Part shown: positions 24,496 to 32,448 of the stretch, in pieces | How the letters are laid out: each line of letters starts with the position of its first letter | Numbering within the stretch: position 1 is the stretch's first letter | NCBI RefSeq assembly: GCF_004343255.1 | Contig: NZ_SMDD01000006.1 | Coordinates: 1-56,890, forward strand | DNA from: Laceyella sacchari | GTDB taxonomy: Bacteria; Bacillota; Bacilli; Thermoactinomycetales; Thermoactinomycetaceae | DNA: 56,890 nucleotides | Direction of reading: 5' to 3' | Notes under the pieces: model-generated | The model's input: the letters and a program-made list of their open reading frames with translations, nothing else | Databases searched by the model: none | What the model was told of the DNA's origin: nothing | Translations under genes and position numbers: made by a program

Positions 24496-25527
24496 AAAAC
24501 CGATATATTTGGCAACCAAGTTTTTAGCCAAAGCGGTATCGGTGGTACCTTGTACGAGGATGCGTCCATCCGGGAACACGGCCAGGCGGTGTTGTTCATC
24601 GATTTGCAACCGTAGCATAAAGGGGTTGCGTTCCGTTTCCCCGACATGGCGCAGACGCTCAGCCAAGCTGTCCAAATCCAGCTTCACTTGACCCAAAGAG
24701 ATTTGAACGGATTGGCGTCCGCACATGGAGATTTCTTGCGCCTCCTTTTCCGCTGGATCGAGATAATCCCATTGCCGCTTGGCACAACAGGGGCATTGGT
24801 CGTTTTTTTGCGCAGACACCTGAAGTGCTTGTGCTTGATTGTGCCATAAATCGATGTGACGCATCCGCGTTTCCAAGGCTTCCTCTGCTCCGCATAGTAG
24901 CTTCAAGGCTTCTGTCGCTTGGTAAGCGGCGATGACATGGATGATAGGGCTGATCACTCCGGCTGTGTCGCATGTTTCTGTAGTGCCTGGCGCAGGGGCA
25001 TCTGGAAACAAACAGCGCAAACAGGGGGTTACCCCAGGACGAATCGTATAACTCATGCCGCGCGCACTTACGGCACCGCCATAAATCCAAGGGACGCCAT
25101 GTTTGACACTAAAATCGTTCACCAGATAGCGTACCTGGAAGTTATCCGAGCCGTCCAAGATCAGATCAACTCCGGATAACAATGACTCTGCGTTTTTCCA
25201 TGTCAGATCCGTAACGTGGGCTTCCAGAGTCAGCGTGGAGTTAATCGCCCGTAATTTGCGTTCGGCGGCGACGGCTTTGGGCATGAAGTTTTGGGCATCT
25301 GCTTCGTCAAACAGCATTTGCCGTTGCAGATTGCTCTCTTCAACGAAGTCGCGGTCAATCAGGCGCAACATGCCCACTCCGGCGCGAGCCATATGGTTGG
25401 CCAAGGCTGTGCCCAGAGCCCCCAAGCCAACAATCGCTACCCGGGCCTGGCCCAACTTTTCCTGGCCGCTTGGACCGATGGGGGCGAACAGCATTTGGCG
25501 TGAATAACGGTTCATGTCTATGTTCAT
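24493..25527 (-). CDS. ThiF/MoeB-type E1-like adenylyltransferase
   Basis: 344 residues. The N-terminal half has the E1 nucleotide loop VGLGALGTALANHMARAG, RLIDRDFVEESNLQRQMLF, and zinc tetracysteine pairs CLRC and CPCC; GVWIYGG-type text (GVPWIYGGAV) precedes the crossover loop. Such enzymes adenylate the C-terminal glycine of ThiS, MoaD or similar proteins for sulfur transfer. A C-terminal domain (about 260-344, ending DGRILVQGTTDTALAKNLVAKYIGF) is present, as in Bacillus ThiF. Start 25527 follows AAGGAGG by 11 bases. No thi or moa gene is adjacent, so partner is unknown. Confidence 0.9.
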   Translation of the reverse strand: MNIDMNRYSRQMLFAPIGPSGQEKLGQARVAIVGLGALGTALANHMARAGVGMLRLIDRDFVEESNLQRQMLFDEADAQNFMPKAVAAERKLRAINSTLTLEAHVTDLTWKNAESLLSGVDLILDGSDNFQVRYLVNDFSVKHGVPWIYGGAVSARGMSYTIRPGVTPCLRCLFPDAPAPGTTETCDTAGVISPIIHVIAAYQATEALKLLCGAEEALETRMRHIDLWHNQAQALQVSAQKNDQCPCCAKRQWDYLDPAEKEAQEISMCGRQSVQISLGQVKLDLDSLAERLRHVGETERNPFMLRLQIDEQHRLAVFPDGRILVQGTTDTALAKNLVAKYIGF

Positions 25528-25637
25528 CAGTGAGTACGCCTCCTTCAATCCAAATTATAGCGAATTTTGAAAGCTGGCGGATGTGGAATGAATTTCTGGC
25601 TTGTGGGGAAGGGTTAAAGGATGAGGAGGTAGGGCAA

Positions 25638-25961
25638 ATGGAAAAAAAGACGTACTACGTGACGGTTGACATCGGGCCGCGAGCAGGCGAGATTAGAGAA
25701 ACCCTCGATGTGAACGACCCCAATTACGATTTTGAAATTGAAGCGACACCGGAAGAGATTAATCGTTTGGAGCAGATGTTCAACCAAGTGGAAGACACCG
25801 ATTTTTCTACATTTGTGTTGGCGCATATCCCATTTTTGGATAATGAACGGAAAGAAAATGTGACCGAAGACAAACAAATTGAGAAGATCTACCGTACCAT
25901 TTATGAATTGGGGACGCCGGAAACCAAAGAACGGATGCGGAGCGCCGGGTTAGTGCGTTGA
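25638..25961 (+). CDS. Conserved-looking unknown protein
   Basis: 107 residues, not recognised. It begins MEKKTYYVTVDIG with a beta strand, has acid-rich helices in the middle (ATPEEINRLEQMFNQVE), and a basic C-terminus ending SAGLVR. There is no signal peptide, membrane helix or metal motif. GAGGAGG lies eight bases before ATG 25638. It is divergent from the E1-like gene, with about 110 bases between start codons, but no function follows from that. Confidence 0.75.
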   Translation: MEKKTYYVTVDIGPRAGEIRETLDVNDPNYDFEIEATPEEINRLEQMFNQVEDTDFSTFVLAHIPFLDNERKENVTEDKQIEKIYRTIYELGTPETKERMRSAGLVR

Positions 25962-26037
25962 CATCTAGGTGGTCGGTTGTAAGCGGATATCAGCAACTTT
26001 TGAAACTACTTATAAACAAAAGATCGAAAATTAGCAT

Positions 26038-26051
26038 TGAAAGCGGTTACA
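26038..26051. promoter_or_regulatory. CcpA-type cre box
   Basis: TGAAAGCGGTTACA matches the cre consensus TGWAARCGNTWNCW at every defined position. It lies about 135 bases before the BI-1 gene and about 50 bases before its candidate -10. Confidence 0.65.
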
Positions 26052-26099
26052 AACGCTTTGTCTAAACGGACTCCCTTCGCAAGCAAACATACTTTTTGA

Positions 26100-26105
26100 T
26101 ATACT
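26100..26105 (+). promoter_or_regulatory. Candidate -10 box of the BI-1 family gene
   Basis: TATACT at 26100-26105, a good -10 hexamer; the -35 at 17-18 bases is only TTCGCA-like and therefore weak, as in activator-dependent promoters. The upstream cre box could serve as activator site. Confidence 0.45.
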
Positions 26106-26172
26106 TAGGCTGTGCATGCTTCTGGTTTTGGAAGTTGGGCACAAAAAAAGTATGTTCGGAGGGAACGTACCG

Positions 26173-26874
26173 ATGAATCAAACGCAGTTTAACAACGGTG
26201 CAGGTAGCGCCGTCGCCTCGCGGACAAACACAATGCTACCTCGCGTGTTTTTGTTGATGTTCATGGGTTTGACCATGACCGCTATTATCGCGTATGTATT
26301 GGGAACAAATCAAAATGTGGTTCAAGCACTCCTGCAAAACTCGGGGATCTTCTGGGGGATCTGGATCGTGCAATTGGTGTTGGTTTTCGGATTGTCGGCC
26401 TTGATCAACCGCATTCCCGCCTTTGTGGCCAACATCGCCTTTTTCGTGTATGCAGCGGTAACTGGAGTCAGCTTTTCGGTTCTGATGGTGTTTTTCAGCT
26501 TAGATAGCATCGCCGGGGCGTTTTTCATCGCCGCGGGCATGTTTGGCATCAGCGCATTGGTTGGTTACACCACGAAGATGGACCTGTCCAAGATTGGCTT
26601 TTTGGCGCTGATGTTGGTGTTGGGTCTGATTTTGGCATCGCTGGTCAATATCTTCTTCCTGAAGAGCGGCATGATCGAATTGATCATCTCTTACGCCATG
26701 GTGATTCTGTTCACGATTGTCACTGCATATGATATGCAGACCATCAAGCATATGAGCGAGATGAATATGGACGAAGAGAACGTGAACAAGTATGCGATTT
26801 ATGGCGCGTTGATGTTGTACATCGACTTCATCATGATCTTCAGAAACTTGCTTGCCATTTTGAACGACGATTAA
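26173..26874 (+). CDS. Bax inhibitor-1 / YccA family membrane protein
   Basis: 233 residues with about seven hydrophobic helices. The family features are visible: FLLMFMGLTMTAIIAYVLG first helix, GVSFSVLMVFF, TAYDMQTIKHM with the aspartate of the di-aspartyl pH sensor, and a C-terminal YGALMLYIDFIMIFRNLLAIL. BsYetJ, a Bacillus member, is a calcium leak channel, but substrate here is inferred. I chose ATG 26173 after GGAGGGAAC, not the in-frame ATG 26116. It is monocistronic. Confidence 0.9.
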   Translation: MNQTQFNNGAGSAVASRTNTMLPRVFLLMFMGLTMTAIIAYVLGTNQNVVQALLQNSGIFWGIWIVQLVLVFGLSALINRIPAFVANIAFFVYAAVTGVSFSVLMVFFSLDSIAGAFFIAAGMFGISALVGYTTKMDLSKIGFLALMLVLGLILASLVNIFFLKSGMIELIISYAMVILFTIVTAYDMQTIKHMSEMNMDEENVNKYAIYGALMLYIDFIMIFRNLLAILNDD

Positions 26875-26880
26875 TATGTG

Positions 26881-26915
26881 GCCCCCTGCAAGTGTTTGCA
26901 GGGGGAGTTTTTATA
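26881..26915 (+). terminator. Terminator of the BI-1 gene
   Basis: CCCCCTGCA pairs with TGCAGGGGG and is followed by AGTTTTTATAT. Confidence 0.9.
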
Positions 26916-26995
26916 TGGAGAAAAGGGTTCCACGCGCATGTGCACTAGGCCAATTGAAGCATAAAATTTTTTAAAGTATTTTGGTGTAAAAGCTC

Positions 26996-27024
26996 TTGAC
27001 TCCTGGTGTTCTCCATGTTAAATT
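26996..27024 (+). promoter_or_regulatory. tRNA cluster 2 promoter P1
   Basis: TTGACT at 26996-27001 and TAAATT at 27019-27024 with a 17-bp spacer. Nearly the same promoter stands before the third tRNA cluster at 31779. Confidence 0.72.
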
Positions 27025-27087
27025 ATTAATTGTCACTGCTCCCTGATGCAGTGGAAACAGAGAAAAACAAAGAACCATAAAAAGTTC

Positions 27088-27116
27088 TTGCAAATTGAAA
27101 TCAAATGCGATATAAT
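27088..27116 (+). promoter_or_regulatory. tRNA cluster 2 promoter P2
   Basis: TTGCAA at 27088-27093 and TATAAT at 27111-27116 with a 17-bp spacer, 30 bases before tRNA-Asn. A strong sigma-A promoter shape. Confidence 0.82.
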
Positions 27117-27145
27117 GAATCACGTCGCTGATAATTTTAAAATAT

Positions 27146-27221
<76 letters not shown>

Positions 27222-27224
27222 CGC

Positions 27225-27317
27225 GGAGAGATACTCAAGAGGCCGAAGAGGACGGTTTGCTAAACCGTTAGGGGGCTACTAAGCCCCGCGAGGGTTCGAA
27301 TCCCTCTCTCTCCGCCA
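27225..27317 (+). tRNA. tRNA-Ser (GCT)
   Basis: 93 nt with a long variable arm (GGGGGCTACTAAGCCCC), acceptor GGAGAGA with TCTCTCC, anticodon GCT, encoded CCA. Confidence 0.94.
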
Positions 27318-27329
27318 TTTATATGCCTT

Positions 27330-27406
27330 GGCCCGTTGGTGAAGCGGTTTAACACACTAGCCTTTCACGCTAGCATGCAGGGGTTCGAATCCCCTACGGG
27401 TCACCA
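27330..27406 (+). tRNA. tRNA-Glu (TTC), second copy
   Basis: Identical to the tRNA at 18-94, followed as there by tRNA-Val and tRNA-Asp. Confidence 0.95.
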
Positions 27407-27410
27407 ATAT

Positions 27411-27486
27411 GGACGCTTAGCTCAGCTGGGAGAGCATCTGCCTTACAAGCAGAGGGTCGGCGGTTCGATCCCGTCAGCGTCCACCA
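27411..27486 (+). tRNA. tRNA-Val (TAC), second copy
   Basis: Same sequence as the tRNA at 100-175, with encoded CCA. Confidence 0.95.
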
Positions 27487-27494
27487 TATTTTGT

Positions 27495-27571
27495 GGAGCT
27501 GTGGTGTAGAGGCCTAACATGCCTGCCTGTCACGCAGGAGATCGCGGGTTCGAATCCCGTCAGCTCCGCCA
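27495..27571 (+). tRNA. tRNA-Asp (GTC), second copy
   Basis: Same sequence as the tRNA at 193-269, with discriminator G and encoded CCA. Confidence 0.95.
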
Positions 27572-27579
27572 TTTTTCTT

Positions 27580-27656
27580 GGCGGCCGTGGCGAAGTGGTT
27601 AACGCACCGGATTGTGGCTCCGGCATTCGAGGGTTCGATTCCCTCCGGTCGCCCCA
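27580..27656 (+). tRNA. tRNA-His (GTG)
   Basis: Anticodon GTG; an extra G at the 5' end pairs with C before CCA, the His identity element. Confidence 0.93.
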
Positions 27657-27659
27657 CTT

Positions 27660-27734
27660 TGGGGGATAGCCAAGCGGTAAGGCAACGGACTTTGACTCCG
27701 TCATGCGTAGGTTCGATCCCTACTCCCCCAGCCA
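27660..27734 (+). tRNA. tRNA-Gln (TTG)
   Basis: Acceptor TGGGGGA pairs with TCCCCCA, anticodon TTG, encoded CCA. Confidence 0.94.
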
Positions 27735-27745
27735 TTTTTTTTTGC

Positions 27746-27821
27746 GAGCCATTAGCTCAGTTGGTAGAGCACCTGACTTTTAATCAGGGTGTCGAAGGTT
27801 CGAGTCCTTCATGGCTCACCA
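27746..27821 (+). tRNA. tRNA-Lys (TTT), CCA encoded
   Basis: Same body as the tRNA at 277-349, but with an encoded CCA end. Last tRNA of the cluster. Confidence 0.95.
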
Positions 27822-27894
27822 CAACACATTAAGCAGTTGGGCATGACTGCATGCAGACAGGGTTCAAAATGAGAACGCCTTTTTTTATGCCCAT

Positions 27895-27940
27895 CAACGC
27901 CTTATTGTCGGGTTGAACCGACAGTGGGGCGTTTTTTTTG
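27895..27940 (+). terminator. Terminator of tRNA cluster 2
   Basis: AACGCC...GGCGTT outer stem with an inner TGTCGG/CCGACA stem, followed by eight T. Confidence 0.9.
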
Positions 27941-28036
27941 AATAGATCCTATGGTGTGCGGAGTCTTTATGCGTAACTTATAGCAATCAGTAATGCATCA
28001 TCCACTATCGAGTGGCAAGGATTGCGGGGTGATTTT

Positions 28037-28531
28037 GTGAAAACGGCGGAGCATTATTTGGAGTTAAGGTATCGGCTACGGAATGTGGCCAATCATTGCT
28101 CCATCTATGTCAGTTTGGATGAGTTGGCGTCCATCCTTTATTGTTCTACACGAAATGTGAAACGCATCCTGAGCAATATGCAAGAAGACGGCCTGATCTA
28201 TTGGAAACCGGGAGGCGGTCGTGGGCACCGGTCCAAACTGCTGTTCAGGTGCTCGTTGGAAGAAGCGTTAACCACCCATATTGATGCTTTGTTGCATCGG
28301 GGAGCATTCAAAGAAGCGATTCGTTGGCTTAAACGGGAAGGCATTCCCGCCCGGGTACGGGAACGTTGTTATCGTGAAGTGTTAGCGGCGCTGAGCTTTC
28401 CGCGCATTCATGTTAGGGAGATAGAAGGACTAAACCGAACATGGCCATCTGGCATTGTGCCGGCGATGGTTTCCACGAATACAGGAAGGTGGCTGTTTGT
28501 GGATGGTCAAGACGGCGATAATAGAAAATAA
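28037..28531 (+). CDS. Orphan SgrR-type N-terminal DNA-binding protein, possibly truncated
   Basis: 164 residues. The first ~85 residues match the SgrR N-terminal winged-helix: HYLELRYRL, VSLDELASILYCSTRNVKRIL, MQEDGLIYWKPGGGRGHRSKLLF. Full SgrR-like proteins continue into a ~400-residue solute-binding domain, but here only about 70 further residues follow before the stop, so it is either a stand-alone regulator or a broken gene. GTG 28037 after GGGGTG is the likely start. It stands alone between a tRNA cluster and a terminator; targets unknown. Confidence 0.8.
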   Translation: MKTAEHYLELRYRLRNVANHCSIYVSLDELASILYCSTRNVKRILSNMQEDGLIYWKPGGGRGHRSKLLFRCSLEEALTTHIDALLHRGAFKEAIRWLKREGIPARVRERCYREVLAALSFPRIHVREIEGLNRTWPSGIVPAMVSTNTGRWLFVDGQDGDNRK

Positions 28532-28541
28532 AAGAGTAGAG

Positions 28542-28574
28542 AAAGCCCGGCACTGGTCTGCCGGGCTTTTTTAT
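28542..28574 (+). terminator. Terminator of the SgrR_N gene
   Basis: AAAGCCCGGCA pairs with TGCCGGGCTTT, followed by TTT. Confidence 0.92.
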
Positions 28575-28609
28575 ACCTATCTCCCCTGGACAACGTGATG
28601 TTGGAAAGA

Positions 28610-29590
28610 TTACTGCGTCCGCCGCTGGATAAGAGGGGCGATGCGGTCGATGCGGTTGGTCCAGATGCCACCTGTGTAGTTTTCTGGCAAATGGTTGAGG
28701 TCTTCGGCGGTGTCAAAACCGGCGGAAAACCCATCACCATCCCGGACGAGAATGGTTCGTGTGCCTGCCTCGTTCATCCGGGCTAAGAAACGGTGGGGCC
28801 AACCCCACAACCATGGCGCGGCGTAATCGGGAACATGGAGTTGCGTGTGTTTGCATGCGTCTGGTACGATACCGGTCCAACCGATGGCTATGTAAGGAAG
28901 CAGACACTTTTTCAGTGAGGCTTTGGACATGGTGCGCAGATGGGGAAGTTGCTGTTCCAGAGCGGCAATGGGTTCATCCCCACCATATACGGTGATCCGG
29001 GATAAGCGGTCGGCAGGCAAGGTGGCCAACCGACGGGCTAGTTGAGTTCCTTCCGCAGGGTCGTTGCTTTTCACATGGATCAGCAACTCCTGCTTGGGAA
29101 ACGCGGCCAGCACTTCGTCAAGCGAAGGCATTAGCCCCACTCCTTTGCCGCGGAATGGAAACGTTTTGCCGCCGTCAGCAGTGTATCCGTAACCGATATC
29201 CAACTTCTTCAATTCAGACAGCGTATACTCACGCGTCACGCCGGTAGCATTTGTCCGGCAATCGAGTGTCCAGTCATGAAAAACAGCAAACTGGCCATCT
29301 TTGGTGGGGTGAACATCCAATTCCACCATATCGGCTCCGGCGGCAAACGCCGCTCGCATGGATGGGAGCGTATTTTCGAGGTAGGGATGTTCAGGTGGAT
29401 GAATTCGCTCAGCTGTGCAAGTGTCATTGGTCAGCCCCGTCATGTCGAATGTTTGACCAAGTCCCCGGTGTGCGAGCAACAGGGGCTTTTGAGCGGGTGG
29501 GTTGGTGAAGAGCGAGCTGTTGTTGAAATATACGAAAACGATCAAGCCCAGCACCACCCAGAATCGCTTTTTCTTAAGTAGTCGCTTCAT
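28610..29590 (-). CDS. Membrane-anchored glycerophosphodiester phosphodiesterase
   Basis: 326 residues. A single membrane anchor at about 10-25 (WVVLGLIVFVYF) holds a GDPD TIM barrel outside the cell. Its motifs are HRG with H41, ENTLPSMRAAFAAGADMVELDVHPTKDG (metal-binding E and D), and FHDWTLD. GDPD enzymes hydrolyse glycerophosphodiesters, releasing glycerol-3-phosphate and an alcohol. The insertion after residue 50 (FDMTGLTNDTCTAERIHPP) is typical of the Gram-positive type. Start 29590 follows GGAGGG; longer frames to 29734 do not look coding. Adjacent to the chitinase gene, same strand, but with its own spacing. Confidence 0.9.
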   Translation of the reverse strand: MKRLLKKKRFWVVLGLIVFVYFNNSSLFTNPPAQKPLLLAHRGLGQTFDMTGLTNDTCTAERIHPPEHPYLENTLPSMRAAFAAGADMVELDVHPTKDGQFAVFHDWTLDCRTNATGVTREYTLSELKKLDIGYGYTADGGKTFPFRGKGVGLMPSLDEVLAAFPKQELLIHVKSNDPAEGTQLARRLATLPADRLSRITVYGGDEPIAALEQQLPHLRTMSKASLKKCLLPYIAIGWTGIVPDACKHTQLHVPDYAAPWLWGWPHRFLARMNEAGTRTILVRDGDGFSAGFDTAEDLNHLPENYTGGIWTNRIDRIAPLIQRRTQ

Positions 29591-29771
29591 CTTTGGTAGC
29601 CCTCCATTTCGCGGTTGTCTATTAAATGGAGCAATATGATTGCGGTATGGAATGAATGTTTTCACTTCCCATTTTACTGACGGAGGGTGAAAGAAAAAGG
29701 GCTTTTCAGACGTTTTATGTCCCCGTTTTTGCACGCTAGGGGACTAGGGGAGCGACATCTGGGTGGAGGGA

Positions 29772-29804
29772 ACAAAAAAGCGGCTGTTCTATGTCCAGCC
29801 GCCT
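29772..29804 (-). terminator. Terminator of the chitinase gene
   Basis: On the minus strand GCGGCTG pairs with CAGCCGC, followed by TTTTTTG. Confidence 0.8.
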
Positions 29805-29817
29805 AGTTGTTATTTGT

Positions 29818-31491
29818 TTATTTTAAGTCGTTGTACAATTTGCTGAGCAGTGTTTGGTTGCGGTCGCTTGACAACTCCCAGAACATGGCGCCAGCCAAGC
29901 CTTTGGATTTGAGATAAGCGGTTTTGTGGCCGAAAGATTCCGCATCATCATAGGAAATGAACACTTTGTTGGTTGGATTGTACAGATAGGGCACTTTGGA
30001 TACTGAATTCCAGTAACGGGTGTAACCGTTTTTATTGATATAGTTGTTTTCTAGGTCAGAGAAGTCGAACACGCCATTTTCCCATGTTCCTTGGGAAGGG
30101 CCATTACAGGTTTGGAATTGGCCGTTGTTGGTAGCAGGGCAATCTTTCCAACCGCGCCCGTAGAAGGGCATGCCCAGTACCAATTTGGAGGCGGGAACGC
30201 CTTTATTCAGGAAGCCGTTTACAGCAGCGTCAATATTGTAAGTGTCGCGATTTGGATGGGGATCACTGGGGTCCGCATAGAGCGGAGCATTATGTCCATT
30301 GGCGTTTTCCCACGCGCCACGGAAATCATAGGTCATGATGTTGATCCAATCAACATAGTTTTTCACTTTGTCCATTTCAGTATTGTCGTTGTAGTAGCTG
30401 GGGCTGGCGCCTGCAGCGATGGTCAAAAGATATTGTTTGCCGTCAGCTTGTCCGGCTGCGTCCAGTTTTTCCCGCACTTTTGCAAGGAGCAAGGTAAAGT
30501 TTTGCTTATCCTCGGGACGTCCGGGATTTAAACCGCCGCCCACGGGATACTCCCAGTCAAGATCGACGCCGTCAAAACCGTATTGTCTGATGAAACGAAC
30601 CGCGCTGTCGGCGAAGCGGGTGCGCGATGCGTCAGTGAGGGCTGCATCGGAGAATCCGCCGGACCAAGTCCAACCGCCAACGGAAATCAATGTTTTCAAG
30701 TGGGGATATTTCTGCTTCAACTTAGTCAATTGATTGAAATTGCCACGCTGACAGCCAGGATCCCAGCAATCGCCGGGGAACGCTTTATCCGTGTCTGCGT
30801 AAGTGTCTCCAACGACGATTTCACCGTTGGCGATGTTAGCAAAGGCGTAATTGAGGTGTGTGATTTTAGAAGCGTCGATATCCGCTACTTGATAGTTTCG
30901 TGCATAGGTGGACCAACTGGTATAGTAGGCTACGATCTTGTGTGAGCTGGGGTTGGGATTTGGATTGGTGCCGTTTGCCTTGGTTTTCACTGTCACCGCG
31001 TTGCTCGGATCGGATACGTTGCCGGCTTTGTCTTTGGCTTTGACTGTATAGGTGTAAGCGGTGTCCGCGGTTAAACCGGTATCGGTGTAAGTGGTGGCGG
31101 TGGCAGTACCCGCTTTGGTGTTGCCGCGATAAATCTCATATTGGGTAACACCGACATTGTCACTGGAAGCGTTCCAAGAGAGGGAGATGGAGGATGCCGT
31201 TTGAGCGGTTGAGACGAGGTTGGTCGGTGCAGTGGGCGGCTCCGTGTCGTCTCCAGCGCCATCAGTCAACTTCCACAGCGCAGGAGCGTTGGGCGGCTCC
31301 CAACCAGTAAGGGAAGTATGGGATTGTAAGCATTGGTAAACGCTTCCTTGATAAGTCACAACATCGCCTACATTATAAGCGGTATTCGGTTGCCATTCAC
31401 TGGCCGCTAAGGCGCCTGGCGGCACAAGGGCAACGAGCAGCAACAAAACCATGGCGATACAAAGGAATTTACCTGCTGATCTTCTTCTCAT
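29818..31491 (-). CDS. Secreted GH18 chitinase with CBM5/12 and fibronectin-III modules
   Basis: 557-residue extracellular chitinase. Signal peptide (MRRRSAGKFLCIAMVLLLLV, cut after about A30), then a carbohydrate-binding CBM5/12 module (WQPNTAYNVGDVVTYQG ... ALWKL, 33-75), a fibronectin type III domain (about 86-172), a short linker of N and P residues, and the GH18 catalytic barrel. The catalytic DxxDxDxE is DGVDLDWE at 307-314, with E314 as acid/base; MTYDFRG and SVGGWTWS are further family motifs. Start 31491 has AAAGGAG seven bases upstream. A strong promoter and an operator-like palindrome lie upstream. Confidence 0.96.
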   Translation of the reverse strand: MRRRSAGKFLCIAMVLLLLVALVPPGALAASEWQPNTAYNVGDVVTYQGSVYQCLQSHTSLTGWEPPNAPALWKLTDGAGDDTEPPTAPTNLVSTAQTASSISLSWNASSDNVGVTQYEIYRGNTKAGTATATTYTDTGLTADTAYTYTVKAKDKAGNVSDPSNAVTVKTKANGTNPNPNPSSHKIVAYYTSWSTYARNYQVADIDASKITHLNYAFANIANGEIVVGDTYADTDKAFPGDCWDPGCQRGNFNQLTKLKQKYPHLKTLISVGGWTWSGGFSDAALTDASRTRFADSAVRFIRQYGFDGVDLDWEYPVGGGLNPGRPEDKQNFTLLLAKVREKLDAAGQADGKQYLLTIAAGASPSYYNDNTEMDKVKNYVDWINIMTYDFRGAWENANGHNAPLYADPSDPHPNRDTYNIDAAVNGFLNKGVPASKLVLGMPFYGRGWKDCPATNNGQFQTCNGPSQGTWENGVFDFSDLENNYINKNGYTRYWNSVSKVPYLYNPTNKVFISYDDAESFGHKTAYLKSKGLAGAMFWELSSDRNQTLLSKLYNDLK

Positions 31492-31565
31492 GATGTCACT
31501 CCTTTGGTTGTGAGATGGGCAGGATGAATTATGATGACCATTGCAAAGGATATAGACGACTGATT

Positions 31566-31581
31566 GTATAGACAACTATAC
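31566..31581. promoter_or_regulatory. Operator-like palindrome of chitinase promoter
   Basis: GTATAGACAACTATAC, a perfect 6-4-6 inverted repeat, embedded in TTGTATAGACAA, which resembles GntR/HutC-type operators such as NagR and TreR sites. It starts about 8 bases downstream of the expected transcription start of the chitinase promoter. Confidence 0.65.
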
Positions 31582-31595
31582 GTGATTCGATTATT

Positions 31596-31624
31596 ATTAT
31601 ATAATCTTCATATTATTTAATCAA
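31596..31624 (-). promoter_or_regulatory. Sigma-A promoter of the chitinase gene
   Basis: On the minus strand TTGATT (31624-31619) and TATAAT (31601-31596) with a 17-bp spacer. Between this and the tRNA promoter at 31779 nothing else is recognised. Confidence 0.82.
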
Positions 31625-31778
31625 TAATAATGTGCGCTTCTCATTTTTGCATGTAAAAGTAAGAATGATAACTGAACTTGTACACAGACCATGTGAAGCA
31701 AGAGCCGTTGGTCTTTCACGAAAAACAACGTTCTTCCTGATTAGGATGAAGACATAATATTCGATCTTAAAAAACCTG

Positions 31779-31807
31779 TTGACTTTGTGCACTATCCATG
31801 TTAAATT
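31779..31807 (+). promoter_or_regulatory. tRNA cluster 3 promoter
   Basis: TTGACT at 31779-31784 and TAAATT at 31802-31807 with a 17-bp spacer, about 58 bases before tRNA-Leu. Confidence 0.75.
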
Positions 31808-31864
31808 TATTCTTGTCGATTGAGAGCGACATGGTATATGAGTTGAAATAAACCGATTTTGTGA

Positions 31865-31948
31865 GCGGGTGTGGCGGAATTGGCAGACGCACTAGATTTA
31901 GGTTCTAGCGCCTCTGGCGTGGGGGTTCAAGTCCCTCCACCCGCACCA
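31865..31948 (+). tRNA. tRNA-Leu (TAG)
   Basis: 84 nt with a long variable arm, acceptor GCGGGTG with CACCCGC, anticodon TAG, encoded CCA. Confidence 0.94.
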
Positions 31949-31961
31949 TGGACTTACACAT

Positions 31962-32047
31962 GCGGTCGTGGTGGAACTGGCAGACACGCTATCTTGAGGG
32001 GGTAGTGGTCCCTGACCGTGCGAGTTCGAGTCTCGCCGACCGCACCA
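31962..32047 (+). tRNA. tRNA-Leu (GAG)
   Basis: 86 nt, acceptor GCGGTCG with CGACCGC, anticodon loop TTGAGGG giving GAG, encoded CCA. Confidence 0.93.
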
Positions 32048-32062
32048 TTTTCATCATAACTT

Positions 32063-32139
<77 letters not shown>

Positions 32140-32167
32140 TGTCAATTGAAACAGCACGATAGTGTAC

Positions 32168-32238
32168 GCGGGTGTAGTTCAGTGGTAGAACATCGGCCTT
32201 CCAAGCCGAATGCGAGGGTTCGATTCCCTTCACCCGCT
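32168..32238 (+). tRNA. tRNA-Gly (TCC), CCA not encoded
   Basis: Acceptor GCGGGTG with CACCCGC, anticodon TCC, discriminator T; the following CTG means CCA is added after transcription. Confidence 0.93.
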
Positions 32239-32249
32239 CTGGAGAATGA

Positions 32250-32288
32250 ACGAGGGGACCGTGGCATAAGCTGCGGTCCTTTGTTTAT
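32250..32288 (+). terminator. Terminator of tRNA cluster 3
   Basis: GGACCG with CGGTCC and an inner GC/GC pair around ATAA, followed by TTTGTTTATT. Confidence 0.7.
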
Positions 32289-32448
32289 TGCATAGTTGAC
32301 CATCATGGTGGGAAAAGCTGTGAACAGATCGAAGGATGCGGGCAAAGTGAGATGTTTGGTAAACTGTGTGTGAGTGTGTAGCCGTTGATAGGCGGCTTTC
32401 TTCTAATAGAAAGGTTGGGAGAGCCAATTTCTGAAGTTGGGTGATCGT

